NCBI GenBank assembly: GCA_022818135.1
Contig: JAFMSR010000018.1
Coordinates: forward strand, 20,016,595-20,080,594
Reading direction: 5' to 3'
DNA from: Saxidomus purpurata
Lineage: Eukaryota; Mollusca; Bivalvia; Venerida; Veneridae
DNA length: 64,000 bases
Position numbers and translations under genes: made by a program
The notes under the pieces: model-generated
The model's database searches: none
What the model was told of the DNA's origin: nothing
The model's input: the letters and a program-made list of their open reading frames with translations, nothing else
Shown: piece after piece, positions 34,950 through 46,606 of the stretch
Numbering within the stretch: position 1 is the stretch's first letter
Layout of the letters: each line of letters starts with the position of its first letter

Positions 34950-37500
34950 ATTTATTGAAATAACGAAGATGATATCAGACCGATCAAAACATTTTTTAAA
35001 ATTTCTAATAGAGTAAGACTCAGAGTGGTCAATAAACATCTACATTTGTATCAATGTGGCACATGGTAAGATATGGCATATTGGTAAATCTAATGCCGTA
35101 GTTGTGGTCGTACAGGTGTATTTTGTCAAATAACCCGACGAACATTTGGATCAGTAGCATTGTTACAAATAATGATATCCTTCACCTTACATACATACAT
35201 ATGTATATGTACATGTTTATTGCATATATGATGCAAGCAATACACGTGTCCGCCCTGGTAGCTTAAACTGCATACACGTTCGCATGAAACAGTGGAGAAG
35301 GCACATTACGTGATATTTAGGAACGTAATCGAATACATCTTCACTAAAGCTGTGAAGAAATCTTACAAAAATAATCATTTTAGCATGTTAATTTGTCTCG
35401 TTTTATGATTTTAATATTTTATACATAAGCGCGTCCGAGTTCAGCCTTCGAGACTGTTTGCCATAGCAACAACGCTTGTCACAACACAAAACACAAGCGA
35501 GGGAAATGTTTAACATTTTAACACATTGAACCACGGAGCAGGCGATACATTTTTTCACTTTAATTAAACAGGAAACATGGTTCGTGATAACAGGCATTAA
35601 TGGGAAATTATCCTAACTAGCATTCCATTTAAGCTGCAAATAGTTTACAGAAACTCATTTGAAAAAGCTGCTAAAATTGTACGCATGTCAATCAATGTCA
35701 GAGTAAAACATAAATGGATAACATGTTTGCGCCACATAGAATATAAACATTCATGGCTATGACAATTAATTAGACTCGAAGCTAATAACTAGGATTCAAA
35801 TATCAAACTTCTTTCAAATGATCATACAGGAGATAGTTATGTATATATGCCAGTAGCGTTTTTCTATGAATATAATAATTGACATGTGCTGGGGCTAGAA
35901 GAAAAGGCGATGCTATAATGAACCGTGAACCGAGTCAACTGGATGTCATTGTACAACACGCTACATTACGTTTTACTAACAGAAGTCGAATATGAAAATG
36001 AGAAAGAAACGAAAAGAGAAATTACCTGCTCTTAATCAACAAGTTTGAATATGGCATTTCCCCAAAATGAACTTTTACCGCACAAATTCGTAAAAACACG
36101 CCGCGTTATTAAAGCCACGACAAACGTGTTCCTTTTTTAAAGTGTTCGCACCTTATGCATTCAATTGACCCCTATTTTTTGGCTTCACTGATCTTCAAAA
36201 ATTATTGACGTTGAAAAGTAATGATATGCAAAGAACTGTGTTTGTCTTTAGTCGCTGGTGTATGCTATCATTAGAAAAATGATCAAAGAAGGCAAAATAA
36301 TCCAGCAAGAAGTGAAAGCTGTCCTACGTCATAAATAAAACTGTAATCAGAACTATATATCACGTGTTTGTTTTATATGCAAATTTCAGGAATCTCGATA
36401 CAAAGTCGATACAATACGTGACAGGAAGATAATTGGTACATTCTTTTCCAGAAATATTTCATACGATCTGTCACATCATTGACTTATTGGTTCCTTTGTT
36501 CCTTAAACTGGTACAGACAAGAGCAATGCTTGTTGTATTATTTTGTGAAAATAGGTCACGCGGCCTACATCTTATAAATATGCTTCAATGTTAAGCAGAA
36601 AGTTATGCAACACAATTCATATCATGGATGAGGTTGTATCTAATTAAGAGTTATCTGGTTTTGTCCTATCAAAAAGTATTAAAATCACAACGTTTTACGA
36701 ACTATTTTACGTTTCTTTTTAAAGTTTGTCATGATGTAAAATCCTGTAACGTCAACGGATTGTCCATTATCATCCTCTCTTTGAGAAAGCAAAATAATAT
36801 TTCATGGTTAGGTTAAACTAAATTTAAACAAATGATGTATTTAACATTTAATAGGTATACAAACCAAATAACATATCGAAACTTGAACTAGCAGCAAATT
36901 TATTCTTTAATGCATCTTGTTTATTCATTGATAAATGAAAAATAATATTTAAATGAAACTTACAAATCAGTTTGCCGTTTACACTTCCTACGCCTATTTA
37001 AACAATCAAGTTAATTATTTTCTCTTTCAAATGAAAATTCCCATGAGGACAGCCAATACCTACATGAATTGGAAAACGTATTTCCTAAATTTCTTGGCAT
37101 GCATTTTCTGTTAAAAGATGACACGTTCATTTATGATATCAAAAACGTTGTCACTGCATTAGAATTGTTTATTGAAGTGCAAAAAATATCATAGTCCAAA
37201 ACATGTTTTCTCTACATATAAGGACAGCTAGCACAGCCCATTGGCATAAGATTTTGATAAATATATAAAAGCTCTGACACATTTGAATAAGTAATACATT
37301 AAGAACATTTCCATGAAATATTTTGGAAACCCTGTTTATGTCATATAAGTGAAAACTGGGTTGGGTACAATTTCGTAATGGACCACTAGTGAATGGTCAA
37401 TATTAAATATTTAAACTATGGGTTTGACAGTTATTCTTTGATCTAACCGTTCACAAAATGTATAGATGCCAACCCTCTGAACAGGTAAGACAACTTACTG
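34950..37500 (+). repeat. Duplicated sub-unit 2 (blocks A-E)
   Basis: It repeats blocks A, B, C, D and E of sub-unit 1 in the same order, about 6 kb downstream. It also shares GATAACAGGCATTAATGGGA (near 35587) with 48879 in unit II. Block X is not seen; sub-unit 2 stops where element B begins. No gene was found. Confidence 0.75.
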
Positions 37501-37783
37501 GTTATATACTTTTTGAAATCCATTCTAAAATATTAAATTCGTTAAGTCATTATTCTCTTTTTAAGTAATTCATTTCTTCCTTTTATGTTTTCTGTGTTGT
37601 TCTATCGTATATGGTTGAAATAGTTATTTCAATATTTGAAACATATTCAAACAGTAGGTCAAGTATGAAATGAAAATGTTGGTAATCAGCGGAAGAGATC
37701 TAAAGGCATTTGTTGCAGGGTGTACCCTAGTTTTAATCCTGAATATTACTAATATTTGTTGTATCCACAAATAATATAATGTT

Positions 37784-37916
37784 ATTAATCAAGTGATTTC
37801 ATATTGGCCTTGTTATTTGTCAGAGGGTGGTCGTATTGGCCCAAGGCCGAAGGCCGAGGGCCAATACGACTGCACGAGGACAAATAACAAGGCCAATATG
37901 AAATCACTTGATTAAT
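37784..37916. repeat. Palindromic end of element B
   Basis: The 38-bp arms are exact reverse complements. The loop holds a second inverted pair, CGTATTGGCCC and GGGCCAATACG, around a GGCC-rich core. This makes a nested hairpin. Confidence 0.9.
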
Positions 37917-38560
37917 GATAAATTTATTATTCAACTTTACAATATTGTCTGAATAAACAAGAATATAAAACGTTTTGGATAGAACCAATGGTTAGTGTTA
38001 GTGTTAGTTATTAGATATAGTTATTAGATTATTATGTCTAATAACTAACACTAACACTAATGCTTTATTAGAAAGAGTGTCCTCTCAATATAGCCACATC
38101 TCAAAACTAACTAACACTAACACTAAAAGAAATGTCTAACATCTAAAACATCCAATATATAGTATAACAAACCATGCATATCAAATACCTACAAATCATT
38201 CATGCATGACAAGATATAAATAGTAACATAACAAAAGAAAGTAACTAACTGTTACTAATAATAAATTATATTCACAACTGCCTATCACCATGACAACTAT
38301 AAACATAACAACTCTAATTAATCAAATCAACAATGAGCAATGATAGAAACATCTAATTAATTAACCAATTAGATCTCTGCATTCTAACTATATAACAGGA
38401 TACAACAAAGAAAATCTAACATTAGACAAAAGCTATTATACTGTAAAAGGTATTACATCATCAACTGTGCAAGATGAGATGTTATACGAGAAACTGGAAT
38501 TATACATACAAGACAATGGATTTATTCCTAATAGACAAGATGGACTAATGGCAACTAGAG

Positions 38561-39106
38561 ATGGAGAAGTTCAAGAATGTAAGCAAATACTTCATTCTAT
38601 TCATCTACAAGAACAAAAAGACAACTCAACACGTCGTGAAGATGTTCATACAGATGAAGAAACTCTGCACAGAAGCTACAATGAGAAGAGATGTCATACC
38701 TGAAGGACACTGGGAACATCTAAAGATGTCATATGAAAGATGCGTTCTAGAATGCTACAGCATACCAGAGGACTTTGAAATGGTTGAACATGAATCACAT
38801 GGATCTTTGATACGGAAAGGATGCAAACAACATCCAGAGACAATGGCTGAGAAATACACTACAGAAGACATACAGAACATTGCTCAACTACAGAAGAAGA
38901 TCAGCACTACAAAAGAAGATTATACACCAAAATGTGTAGGATGTGAAACAAATCAACCAGGACAAGAAGCACATATGGGACCTTACGGATGCTTAGAGAT
39001 ACAAATATCTGACAACATTGAAGAAAAGACACACATTGAAGAAGCGTTAAAGACTTCTTCACAAATTCACAAGCACAATAGACACTCAGACAACAATAAC
39101 ATGTAA
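38561..39106 (+). CDS. Unrecognised protein of the nested TIR element
   Basis: A 181-codon frame from ATG at 38561 to a stop at 39106. The protein is charged, with GHWEHLKMSYERCVLECY near residue 48 and a Cys/His cluster C-x2-C-x9-H-x5-C (CVGCETNQPGQEAH then GPYGC) in the last third, the spacing of a small zinc-binding knuckle. The tail (HKHNRHSDNNN) is polar. The preceding reading frame, open from about 38365 to 38701 and including LYIQDNGFIPNRQDG, overlaps it by 140 bp and also looks protein-like, so the original product may have been longer and may now be split by a frameshift near 38551-38600. Being inside TIRs, it is probably an element-borne protein. I know similar Cys/His patterns from uncharacterised proteins but do not claim a family. 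Confidence 0.45.
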   Translation: MEKFKNVSKYFILFIYKNKKTTQHVVKMFIQMKKLCTEATMRRDVIPEGHWEHLKMSYERCVLECYSIPEDFEMVEHESHGSLIRKGCKQHPETMAEKYTTEDIQNIAQLQKKISTTKEDYTPKCVGCETNQPGQEAHMGPYGCLEIQISDNIEEKTHIEEALKTSSQIHKHNRHSDNNNM

Positions 39107-39216
39107 GACACCACAAATGTCACATTGTTGTACATGCATTATACATTACATGCTTTATACACACAATATATATCACATGTTCAATAAACTAAAACACCTT
39201 CAATAGTCTTCAATAC

Positions 39217-39304
39217 TTTAGATATAGCAGAAAGCTTAGATTGTTTAGATATAGCAGATAGCTTAGATAGTTTAGATATAGCAGATAGCAGATAGCTTAG
39301 ATGG
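39217..39304. repeat. 27-bp tandem repeat, about three units
   Basis: TTTAGATATAGCAGA begins at 39217, 39244 and 39271. The last unit has an extra GCAGATA. A further small repeat, TTAGATATTAGATTAG, lies at about 39367-39402. Confidence 0.85.
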
Positions 39305-40072
39305 TTAAACATATACCTTCGACAAGAGGTATTATACATCTTAGAGGAAGGGTTAGTGACAATATATTAGATATTAGATTAGTTAGATATTAGATTAGTT
39401 AGTTCCCGATGATAAAAGGAACATGAGAGGACCACACTCTGCCCTACGAAGACAGTCATAAAGCAAGCATTAAAGCATTAAACAGATTATATGTTAGACA
39501 GTTATAAGATCTAACACTTACACTAACACTAACCTCTATATCCTATTCTTAAGACGAAACATGTTCATGAGTGGTGGATAAGGAAATCCCACCCAAGGGT
39601 TGAGATACGTCACAAAAATGAGTGTAAATCGCATCGTCCGCAAAAATGAGGCTCTGCTGAGTTTTTTGGACGTATCTCTTTCCGAGGGTGGGATTTTCTT
39701 ATCCACAACTCAATGGACATGGTAGATTTATTTTCTCACCGTTTAAATCGTATTTTCACACAAGAAAGAAGAAATAAGTGCAAGTACAGGATGGGGATGA
39801 AAAGATGAAAATCAACTTTTTCTCGAATTTTAATTCAAACTGCTGTAAATGGATAGAAAATGATCTAACTAAGAAAATGAATACCCATAACCCTATGTTT
39901 ATTTCAAAAATAAAAAATTTGCAGTCATTTTTCCATAACCCTATGTGAGATAAGTGACCATCTAACCCCCCGAGTTAAAAAAAAAAAACCCGATGAAAAA
40001 AAAACCCCCCTACGTCCAAAAACGAGGCTCTGCCGAGTTTATTGGACGTATCTCCACACCCGAGGGTGGGCT

Positions 40073-40097
40073 CCCCCCCCCCCCCCCCCCCCCCCCC
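40073..40097. repeat. Poly-C run in a homopolymer-rich stretch
   Basis: Twenty-five C residues in a row, preceded (39975-40012) by alternating runs of A and C that break up a motif intact elsewhere in element B. This looks like a sequencing or assembly problem rather than biology. Confidence 0.8.
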
Positions 40098-40792
40098 GGC
40101 CTAGATTTATTTTCCCCAAAAAAAAATCACCGTTTAAATCGCATTTTCACACAAGTAAGAAGGAATAAGTGCAAATACAGGATGGGGATGATAAATGAAA
40201 ATCAACTTTTTCTCGAATTTTACTTCAAAACTACTATTGATGGATAGAAAATGATCTAACAAGAAAATGAATACCAACAACCCTATGTTTTTTCAAAAAT
40301 AACATCTTACAGTCATTTTCAATTTATGTCTGCTTACATTAACGTAAAAATAGTCCGGCGCGATGTGAGATAAGCGATGTGAGATAGTTTTCTCACAGGG
40401 TAAATGCGCGGAAATGATCCATGGAAAAGATTTTCCATCACTGCTAAAAATAGAGTTTTCTGTCCGGTAAGTAAGAAATAAATGTTCTTGTAACAATAAC
40501 AATGTTATTTGTATTTAACTTAGTAAAATAAGACAGGAGTCTAAAAAAGTCTGCATATCAACTGAAACAAAATGACGTCGCTTAAAAATATCTAACGGAA
40601 GTGACTTCTCCGTATTGGCCCTCTCTTTTAAACCAATCAGAATGTTTGAATTCCATATTGGCCCTGCTTTCTCGTATTTGCCCTGCTTTTCTCATATTGG
40701 CTCAGTTATGCTTTGTATTAGCTCTACCTGTTTCATATCATGTGCGCAATTCATCTAATACAGTGTGAAATATTGTAAAGTTGAATAATAAT

Positions 40793-42750
40793 GACCAGCA
40801 CAGTTGTGTGCTTTAATGCAGTTTTCATGATATCAAGTCCACATGACCTCATGTGTTGCATAATAGCAGGAATGGCAAAATCATACAACCATAGAAATGT
40901 GTTCAAGAAAGTTTGGGATTTTTAAAATCTTATTTATAAACATATTAAACTTTTACAATATTGCAAGGTATAAAATTTTTTTTTAGATCTTTCATCTGTA
41001 CAAGTGTACGTGCATAGTGAATGTAATATTTTTATATAGCCGTGGGGTTTTTATACAAATTCTTGAAAAAGAAAGTAGACTCCCGAATCTCATGGTCAAA
41101 TACAATTATTATATAAATAGATTTCAATTCAATTTATGTGGATTAAGAACACAAATGTACAGATGGGTCGTAAGTGTTTTAATCTGTTCATGAAATAGAT
41201 GTTTCAAGAAGATAAACAGATATGTTCATGGTATGTAAATAGTGATTACTTTTAACAAAAGATATTTAAAACGCGACGGTTCATTTATTCTGTTACATGT
41301 TACATGTATGTAAATTTGCATTTCATTGTTATACATCGCAACATGTAAGGAACATCACTTGCACAATGCCATGAATTTGACACAATGCACATGAGTGATA
41401 CTGACTAAGTACTATTATAGTATTTGTTATTCCCAACTTGGCAAGTACATTACGCAAACTATTTCCACAAATGTAACGGGTGTAGACCAGTTCTAGTATG
41501 TGTGTTTTTTGTATATTTACCTACCTCATCCGTGAAACTTCACTTCCAGTGCTGAGCGCCAATTCAGGGAGCTATCATTTCTTTTTTTTTCATTTCGTCT
41601 CTGTATGACGTGGCCAGTAATCGAACCTATGACATCCTGCAAACAGAAAGGGTTCCCGATCACTATCCCACTGAGGCTGTTATACCATGACATATTTTCT
41701 TCATCAAGTCATTATAGACAAGCAGCCAAAAAAACAGCAATTTTTGTAAACATAATAGGTGCTAGTCGATTTTACCGAAATTACAAACTGATCAATAAAA
41801 CAGTTTTGTTATGAATTATTCAGTTCATTATGTCTATAATTGCAAAATAAATAAAGAGAACTCGGTTTAGTGAAGTATTGGGGTATTAACTTAAATAATA
41901 AAGTACACGTTGGCACCTTTTGAAGTGTTTGCGTAAACCATGGTCTGCCATTTCAGGCATGTAAAGTTCTGTTTGTGTGCTTAAAGGCTAATGACTTGAC
42001 GTTGTAATAAATAAAAGTCATGTCCTTTGACTTAAGATTTATTTCCCCTCTGTGGATGGTAGTTTACGACAACGTATTCAGTACAATCTAATGAACTGCT
42101 TCTATTGTCTTTTTAGATTCAAAGAAGCGGAAACCAGAATTGCAGAGTTGGTGCGGAAATGACAGTCTGATCGAATTAGTGTCGCAATTCTGCATCGAAC
42201 TACCATGGAAACTGCAATAATATCCCTTACAGACGAAACAAACGCCAAACTGTCAAGTTACGGCTGAAACAAATTTATCTTCAACGTTGAAAATTTACTT
42301 AGCTCTAAAACAGATACACTTGTGGATTGTGGAAAGCGCAATGTAACCTGAATCTGTTCACCGTCCAGATGTCTACAATGTTACTTTTATGATGTTCATC
42401 AAACAACTGCCTAGTGCGTTAAAAACTTTTTGTTTTTGTATAATCAACAACTACAAATGCGTCAGCGAACTGTAGGTAATTTTGCTTGACTTTTATGTTA
42501 AGTGAATGAAAAAAGAGGTTAAAGTATTACAAACGTGTTTTGGCAAATATCTACCATCCTCCTTAAAGTTAACATTTTATTTAAATAATAAATAGTTGTC
42601 GGCAACTGAATTGAAAAAAAAATGTTAGTCTACGTTCAGAAACACCGGTTTCATTCACGGCGCCATTATAAGCGTACATTTGTTTAACTAACACGCTAAT
42701 TCAAACGTCTTTTCTGCTTTCACGAAGCTTGTCAATCGCTTTACAATATT
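40793..42750 (+). repeat. Duplicated block S' (unit II)
   Basis: It is the partner of 17070-19900, starting at the edge of element B. The best match is about 41905-42345 to 19090-19490. It is shorter than its partner, mainly because it lacks the SINE at 18655-18732. No frame is kept open in both copies. Confidence 0.75.
41605..41690 (-). mobile_element. tRNA-derived SINE, partner of 18815-18895
   Basis: On the minus strand, the A-box-like CCTCAGTGGGATAG and the B-box GGTTCGATTAC (41617-41627) are followed by TGGCCACGTCATACAGAGAC. It occupies the same position in block S' as 18815-18895 in block S. The B-box is better preserved here. Confidence 0.65.
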
Positions 42751-42939
42751 TAAATCAGTTAACACTACCTCATCTATTTCATCATTTCATGAATTATGTC
42801 TATAATGTAACAAAAAATCGTATACTAGTTAAACCCTAAAATTGCCAGTAATTTCCATATTAGTTTGAAATATCAAATCTGAAATACCAAATATCTTTCT
42901 TAATTGTATACCTTATACGGAATTTTTAAACACGTAGAG

Positions 42940-43500
42940 GATTCAGGGACTTGATGAAAATGTTTCACCGATATCCCGAGTTCTCGTTGAGGTCGTAAAA
43001 ATATCGAAGTCTGGAGAAGCTCGCGATGACCCCGTAAGGGCACCGCAATGGGCACCCGGCATCGCACGACGTCCGTGAAGATTTTGAACACCGCAAGACC
43101 TGTACGAGCTTGCAGGTGATCGTACGATTATCACAGGGGAATTGCACGATGTCCGTGGAGAGATTGCCGGTGATCGTACGATTATCACAGGGGAATCGCA
43201 CGATGTTCGTAGGATACTACGGATTCTGGGTGGGTAACTTGAGATGTCTGCACGAGGCCCACAGGGGGTAACGTTCACATTACGGGCTCCGTAAGGCATC
43301 CTTTACGATTCTAGCTAGAAATGAGAAATTAGCGACGAACTGGTTTATTTTCGTCGTACGGATAACGTGCGGACACCGTACGGGTACCGTGCAAGCGTTG
43401 TACGAACAAACTTGCATCGTACGAGGTACGTCCGAGCTCCTTCCAAGCTCCGTACGACTTGTCTGCCATGTCCGTACGGATATATTACAATTGCATCTTC
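42940..43500. repeat. CpG- and CGTACG-rich island
   Basis: Seven copies of the palindrome CGTACG lie within 360 bp (43121, 43175, 43355, 43377, 43418, 43451, 43473), along with many near matches. Two tandem 54-bp units start at 43115 and 43169 (GGTGATCGTACGATTATCAC). G+C and CpG are far above the surroundings. Several frames open up on both strands simply because stops are rare at this composition; none has a recognisable domain. It is probably an inserted element of unknown class. Confidence 0.7.
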
Positions 43501-43664
43501 CAACTGATGTCTATAACATAAGGTCAGGATCCACATTCTTGTCAAAAATTTACACAAACCTGCAACTTTGGGCTGGCCACATCTCTTATTAACTTTTTTC
43601 AATGAATTCTAAATATATCACCCCTTTGACGTGTACTCATTTTATCTTATACTTAAACTAAATG

Positions 43665-43746
43665 CGCGGGGAACCAGAACGTGTTATAATTTGCACGGTT
43701 AAAATACGGCGATTTGTCTGAGTATAACAAGTTCTTGTTCCCCGCG
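43665..43746. repeat. 82-bp imperfect hairpin
   Basis: The left arm CGCGGGGAACCAGAACGTGT (24 bp in all) pairs with 43723-43746, with about three mismatches. The loop is 34 bp. The CG-rich ends in AT-rich surroundings suggest a small TIR element. Confidence 0.7.
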
Positions 43747-44287
43747 TATTTTGTTGAAGTACAATGTAAACTAGTCAAGACATGTGGCCAGCAAATAATC
43801 ATATGCAGGTTATATAGAATTTTGTATACTAGTCAAGCGGGCCGGATTTGCATGTAGTATCCTGACTTAATCTTGCAGACAACAGTTTTCTCTTTCAAGC
43901 AACACCGATAAATTGATACACTATGGTCATTACGTAGAAAAATCGACATCTTAGTATAAATGCGCTCTGGCGTGTTGCATTATCTTCTATATATTTATGA
44001 CATAGTATGGCGGTAAGAGTGAAAACGAAAATTTGAAAAAAAAGTGTCGATTATTTTTTTCTGTCCAAACCCGTAGTATCTGTGGGTGTACCTTTCTCGT
44101 CGGCACATCATTCGACTGTAATGATATTCTTTTTTATTATTTACTTATTCCTAGTCAGTAAGGTGCACTGCAAAACTTATTGAACTTACGTAGTTTGGGT
44201 ATGACAATAAGGTGGTAAAGACATAATAAAATGTCTAAACGAAATAGATATATTTCCTCAAATACAAAACGTATGAAATGTGTAAAC

Positions 44288-44955
44288 AAGAGGGCCATGA
44301 TGGCCCTATATCGCTCACCTGACTACCATTGGCTATAATAAAAGGATGATTCTAACATAATTTGTAAAGGTCCACTACACAATGTTAAGTAACATTTTAA
44401 ATATCTATTATCTGCCTGTCGGCCTTGTGTTTTTTTAAGTTTTCCCTATATAAGCCTATGTGAAATCAAGTGACTCCCCCACCCCCTCCATGGAAGGGGT
44501 TATTTTGACTAGGGAGTCATGATTTGAACAATCTTGGTAGAAGTCCACTTGACAATAATGTCTAAGCTCTAGGCCTTGTGGTTTCAGAGACGAAGATTTT
44601 TAAAGTTTTCCTAAATAAGCCTGTATATGCCCTGCAACCCCGGGCATAGGTCAAATTGGACCCAGGGCTAATAATTTGAACAACTTTTATATACACTAAC
44701 AATCCAATGCAAATATCACTCTATGTGGTTTCAGAGGAGTTTTTCACATTTGTTGCCATAGCAACCAGTGGTCTTCATAGAATGGAATTATTTGAACACT
44801 TTGATAGATCATGCAAGGAACATCCTGGCAAAGTTTCACACATTCCAGTGGTTTCAGAGGAGATGGCTTTCGAACGACGTTCGACGGACCCCGAACGGAG
44901 AATGATCCTAATAGCTCACTCTGGCACTTTGCTGCAAGATGAGCTAAAAAGGCAT
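44288..44955 (+). mobile_element. Abundant bivalve-type dispersed repeat
   Basis: The left end carries the palindrome AGGGCCATGATGGCCCT followed by ATCGCTCACCTGA. The right end carries ATCCTAATAGCTCAC, then GGCACTTTGCTGC and GAGCTAAAAA, with a CGAACGACGTTCGACGGAC-type tract just before it. I recall repeats with such ends as very common in clam genomes. The 89-codon frame at 44707-44976 is part of the repeat and is not a gene. Confidence 0.65.
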
Positions 44956-45301
44956 ACTATAGTGAGCATTAAATAACTGGTTCAACAACAATACCGTAGA
45001 ACAAATAACAGTGGACCAGATATAAGAAGTACATATTCATTTACAAAATAAAAAAACAGAATTATAATCAATTTCTCGGCACATAAAGTTATTAGCAGTA
45101 GTTACGAAATGATGACTTTACTATTTGGTATTGATATTCTAATGTTTCTAAAGTATTTATAAGACAATTGAAAACGCTTTCAAACACAATCCCTCCCCGA
45201 CACTGCAGGTCAGCGTCCTAGATAGTTTTTTGACACCTTATCAGACAAAATGCTATCTGTTTAGGTGTCTTTAGACAGGACTTATCTTAAGTGTACTCTT
45301 A

Positions 45302-45681
45302 AAAGGGACATACCCCACAACTAGCCCATTATATTCTCGAAACATACATACATTATGCATTCAATGAACGTAAAATGATAAATAAATACAATTTCAAAGA
45401 AGAACCTATGGCGCAAAATGCCTCATTTTACCACAATTAATCAATATAAACGCCTTCTGTAATAAATTGCATCTACCAATTAATTGTACAACAACAACAA
45501 CTCTACATAGATTATTGAATGGTTTACGGTACTGCAGCATATGTGAAATCGCTGATTTTATCGAAAATGACTGAAATGTATAGCTGAAACTTTTAGGTTA
45601 AGTAATTATACTTCCAAATATTCTATTATATATGTATTGGAGGTTATTCAGTTCAACATCAGTTATAGGGTATGTCCCTTT
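45302..45681 (+). mobile_element. MITE with TA target duplication
   Basis: TIRs: AAAGGGACATACCC at the left and its inverse GGGTATGTCCCTTT at the right. Both are bordered by TA (45300-45301 and 45682-45683), as expected for Tc1/mariner-type insertion. It matches the reverse complement of 1715-2097. It is 380 bp and non-coding. Confidence 0.8.
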
Positions 45682-45819
45682 TAGTAATGAGCATCATCAT
45701 AAAACACATCTATCTACTGTAATAGTAGTTGAAAACTCTATCTATTGAGTCATTCCCATTAGTAAAAGCATGAAAAATACAGATTCAGAAAAGACATTTT
45801 TGCTACACTACTCCCTAAT

Positions 45820-46606
45820 TTTCTGTTCGTATTTAAAAAAAGGATATATATGGCGCATTTTTCATTATGATGAACGATATATGTACATGACTTGCAAACG
45901 GGTGTTATCATTACAAGACTTTAGTTATCATTACAAGTGATACTATGCTAAGGTACAGAGTTAATTACAGGTATAGACTTTTTGTTTTTGTTTTTCAGGA
46001 CAAAATGCTAGCTTTGACATTCAAATCAAAATAGTTAACTTAAAATGTGTTGCAATATTTAACTAAGGGCACCTGATTAGTAGCTCTAGAGAAAATTGTT
46101 CCTTTTCAAAAAATCATTTTTTTTTTTTCTGTCATGATGAAAAAGTCTTAACCTGAATTATTTAGAACAAAGATATCTGGCTTTAATTCGGGTAAAAAAA
46201 TGAAAAATTGTCATCAAAGTACTTCCGTTGTTGAGGTTCCCGTAATATTTAATAAATAATGATAAACATGATGAAAAAGTTCTGATTTCACTGTGATTAA
46301 AGATTGTAGAAACTTTTATCTGCTGCAGATTGAGATCCGCTTTACTTTCCTGATGTAGGAATATTTGTTTGGTTTGAATTACTTTTCAGTAATTAAAATT
46401 GTACCGCTACGACACACTTGAAATGTTCTTTATACTCCAAATGAATTATGAACCTTAAAATGCGAGGATTGGAGTTGATATATGTGATCTTTACATTCAA
46501 TTTGATAATTGCAGAAAAGTGCATTAACCCCCAATAAACATAAATCTTTTAAAATATTTATGTTTATTGGGGTTTATGCACTTTCTGCAATTATCAAATT
46601 AAATGT
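45820..46606 (+). repeat. Duplicated block T' (unit II)
   Basis: It is the partner of 25250-25900. The shared tract ends at the AATAAACATAA region, where this copy continues into an inverted duplicate of its own last ~54 bases (46492-46545 against 46556-46606). Confidence 0.75.
46492..46606. repeat. Inverted duplication with 10-nt loop
   Basis: Arms of about 50 bp (TTTGATAATTGCAGAAAAGT at the left) are near-perfect reverse complements around CTTTTAAAAT. In the partner block T only the left-arm sequence is present. Confidence 0.85.

Larger units (their letters stand above)
37990..39534. mobile_element. Nested TIR element with (TTAGTG)n ends
   Basis: The left end starts GGTTAGTGTTAGTGTTAGTT, and the reverse complement of the right end starts GGTTAGTGTTAGTGTAAGTG. 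Just inside the left end there is a perfect 23-bp hairpin (37992-38014 with 38038-38060). The element interrupts element B. It is less AT-biased in its coding part (38.4-39.1 kb) and contains a 27-bp tandem repeat at 39217-39304. Flanking bases show no clear target-site duplication. Confidence 0.6.
37769..40791 (-). mobile_element. Composite TIR/palindrome element B
   Basis: It is the reverse-complement relative of element A. It starts with a palindrome (arms 37784-37821 and 37879-37916, 38 bp each) and the subterminal repeat ATTATTCAACTTTACAATAT at 37927, and it ends with the inverse of that repeat near 40767-40788. The body (39540-40791) carries three or four copies of the CGGCAGAGCCTCGTTTTTGG-type motif, with an internal duplication of the segment around AACATAGGGTTATGGGTATT. 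A 1.5-kb unrelated element (37990-39534) is inserted in it. The element sits exactly between duplicated units I and II. Confidence 0.75.

Noticed and set aside
37784..37916. CRISPR-like or regulatory palindrome array
   Set aside because: It is a single hairpin at an element end with no spaced direct repeats. No CRISPR array was seen anywhere in the window.
37990..38060. Telomeric or interstitial telomere repeat
   Set aside because: The unit is TTAGTG rather than TTAGGG, and it forms the ends of a TIR element.
42900..43602. Several 60-118-codon frames on both strands
   Set aside because: The local rise in G+C removes stop codons; no frame has a recognised domain, and frames overlap on opposite strands.
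44707..44976. 89-codon frame
   Set aside because: It is the right half of an abundant dispersed repeat (44288-44955).
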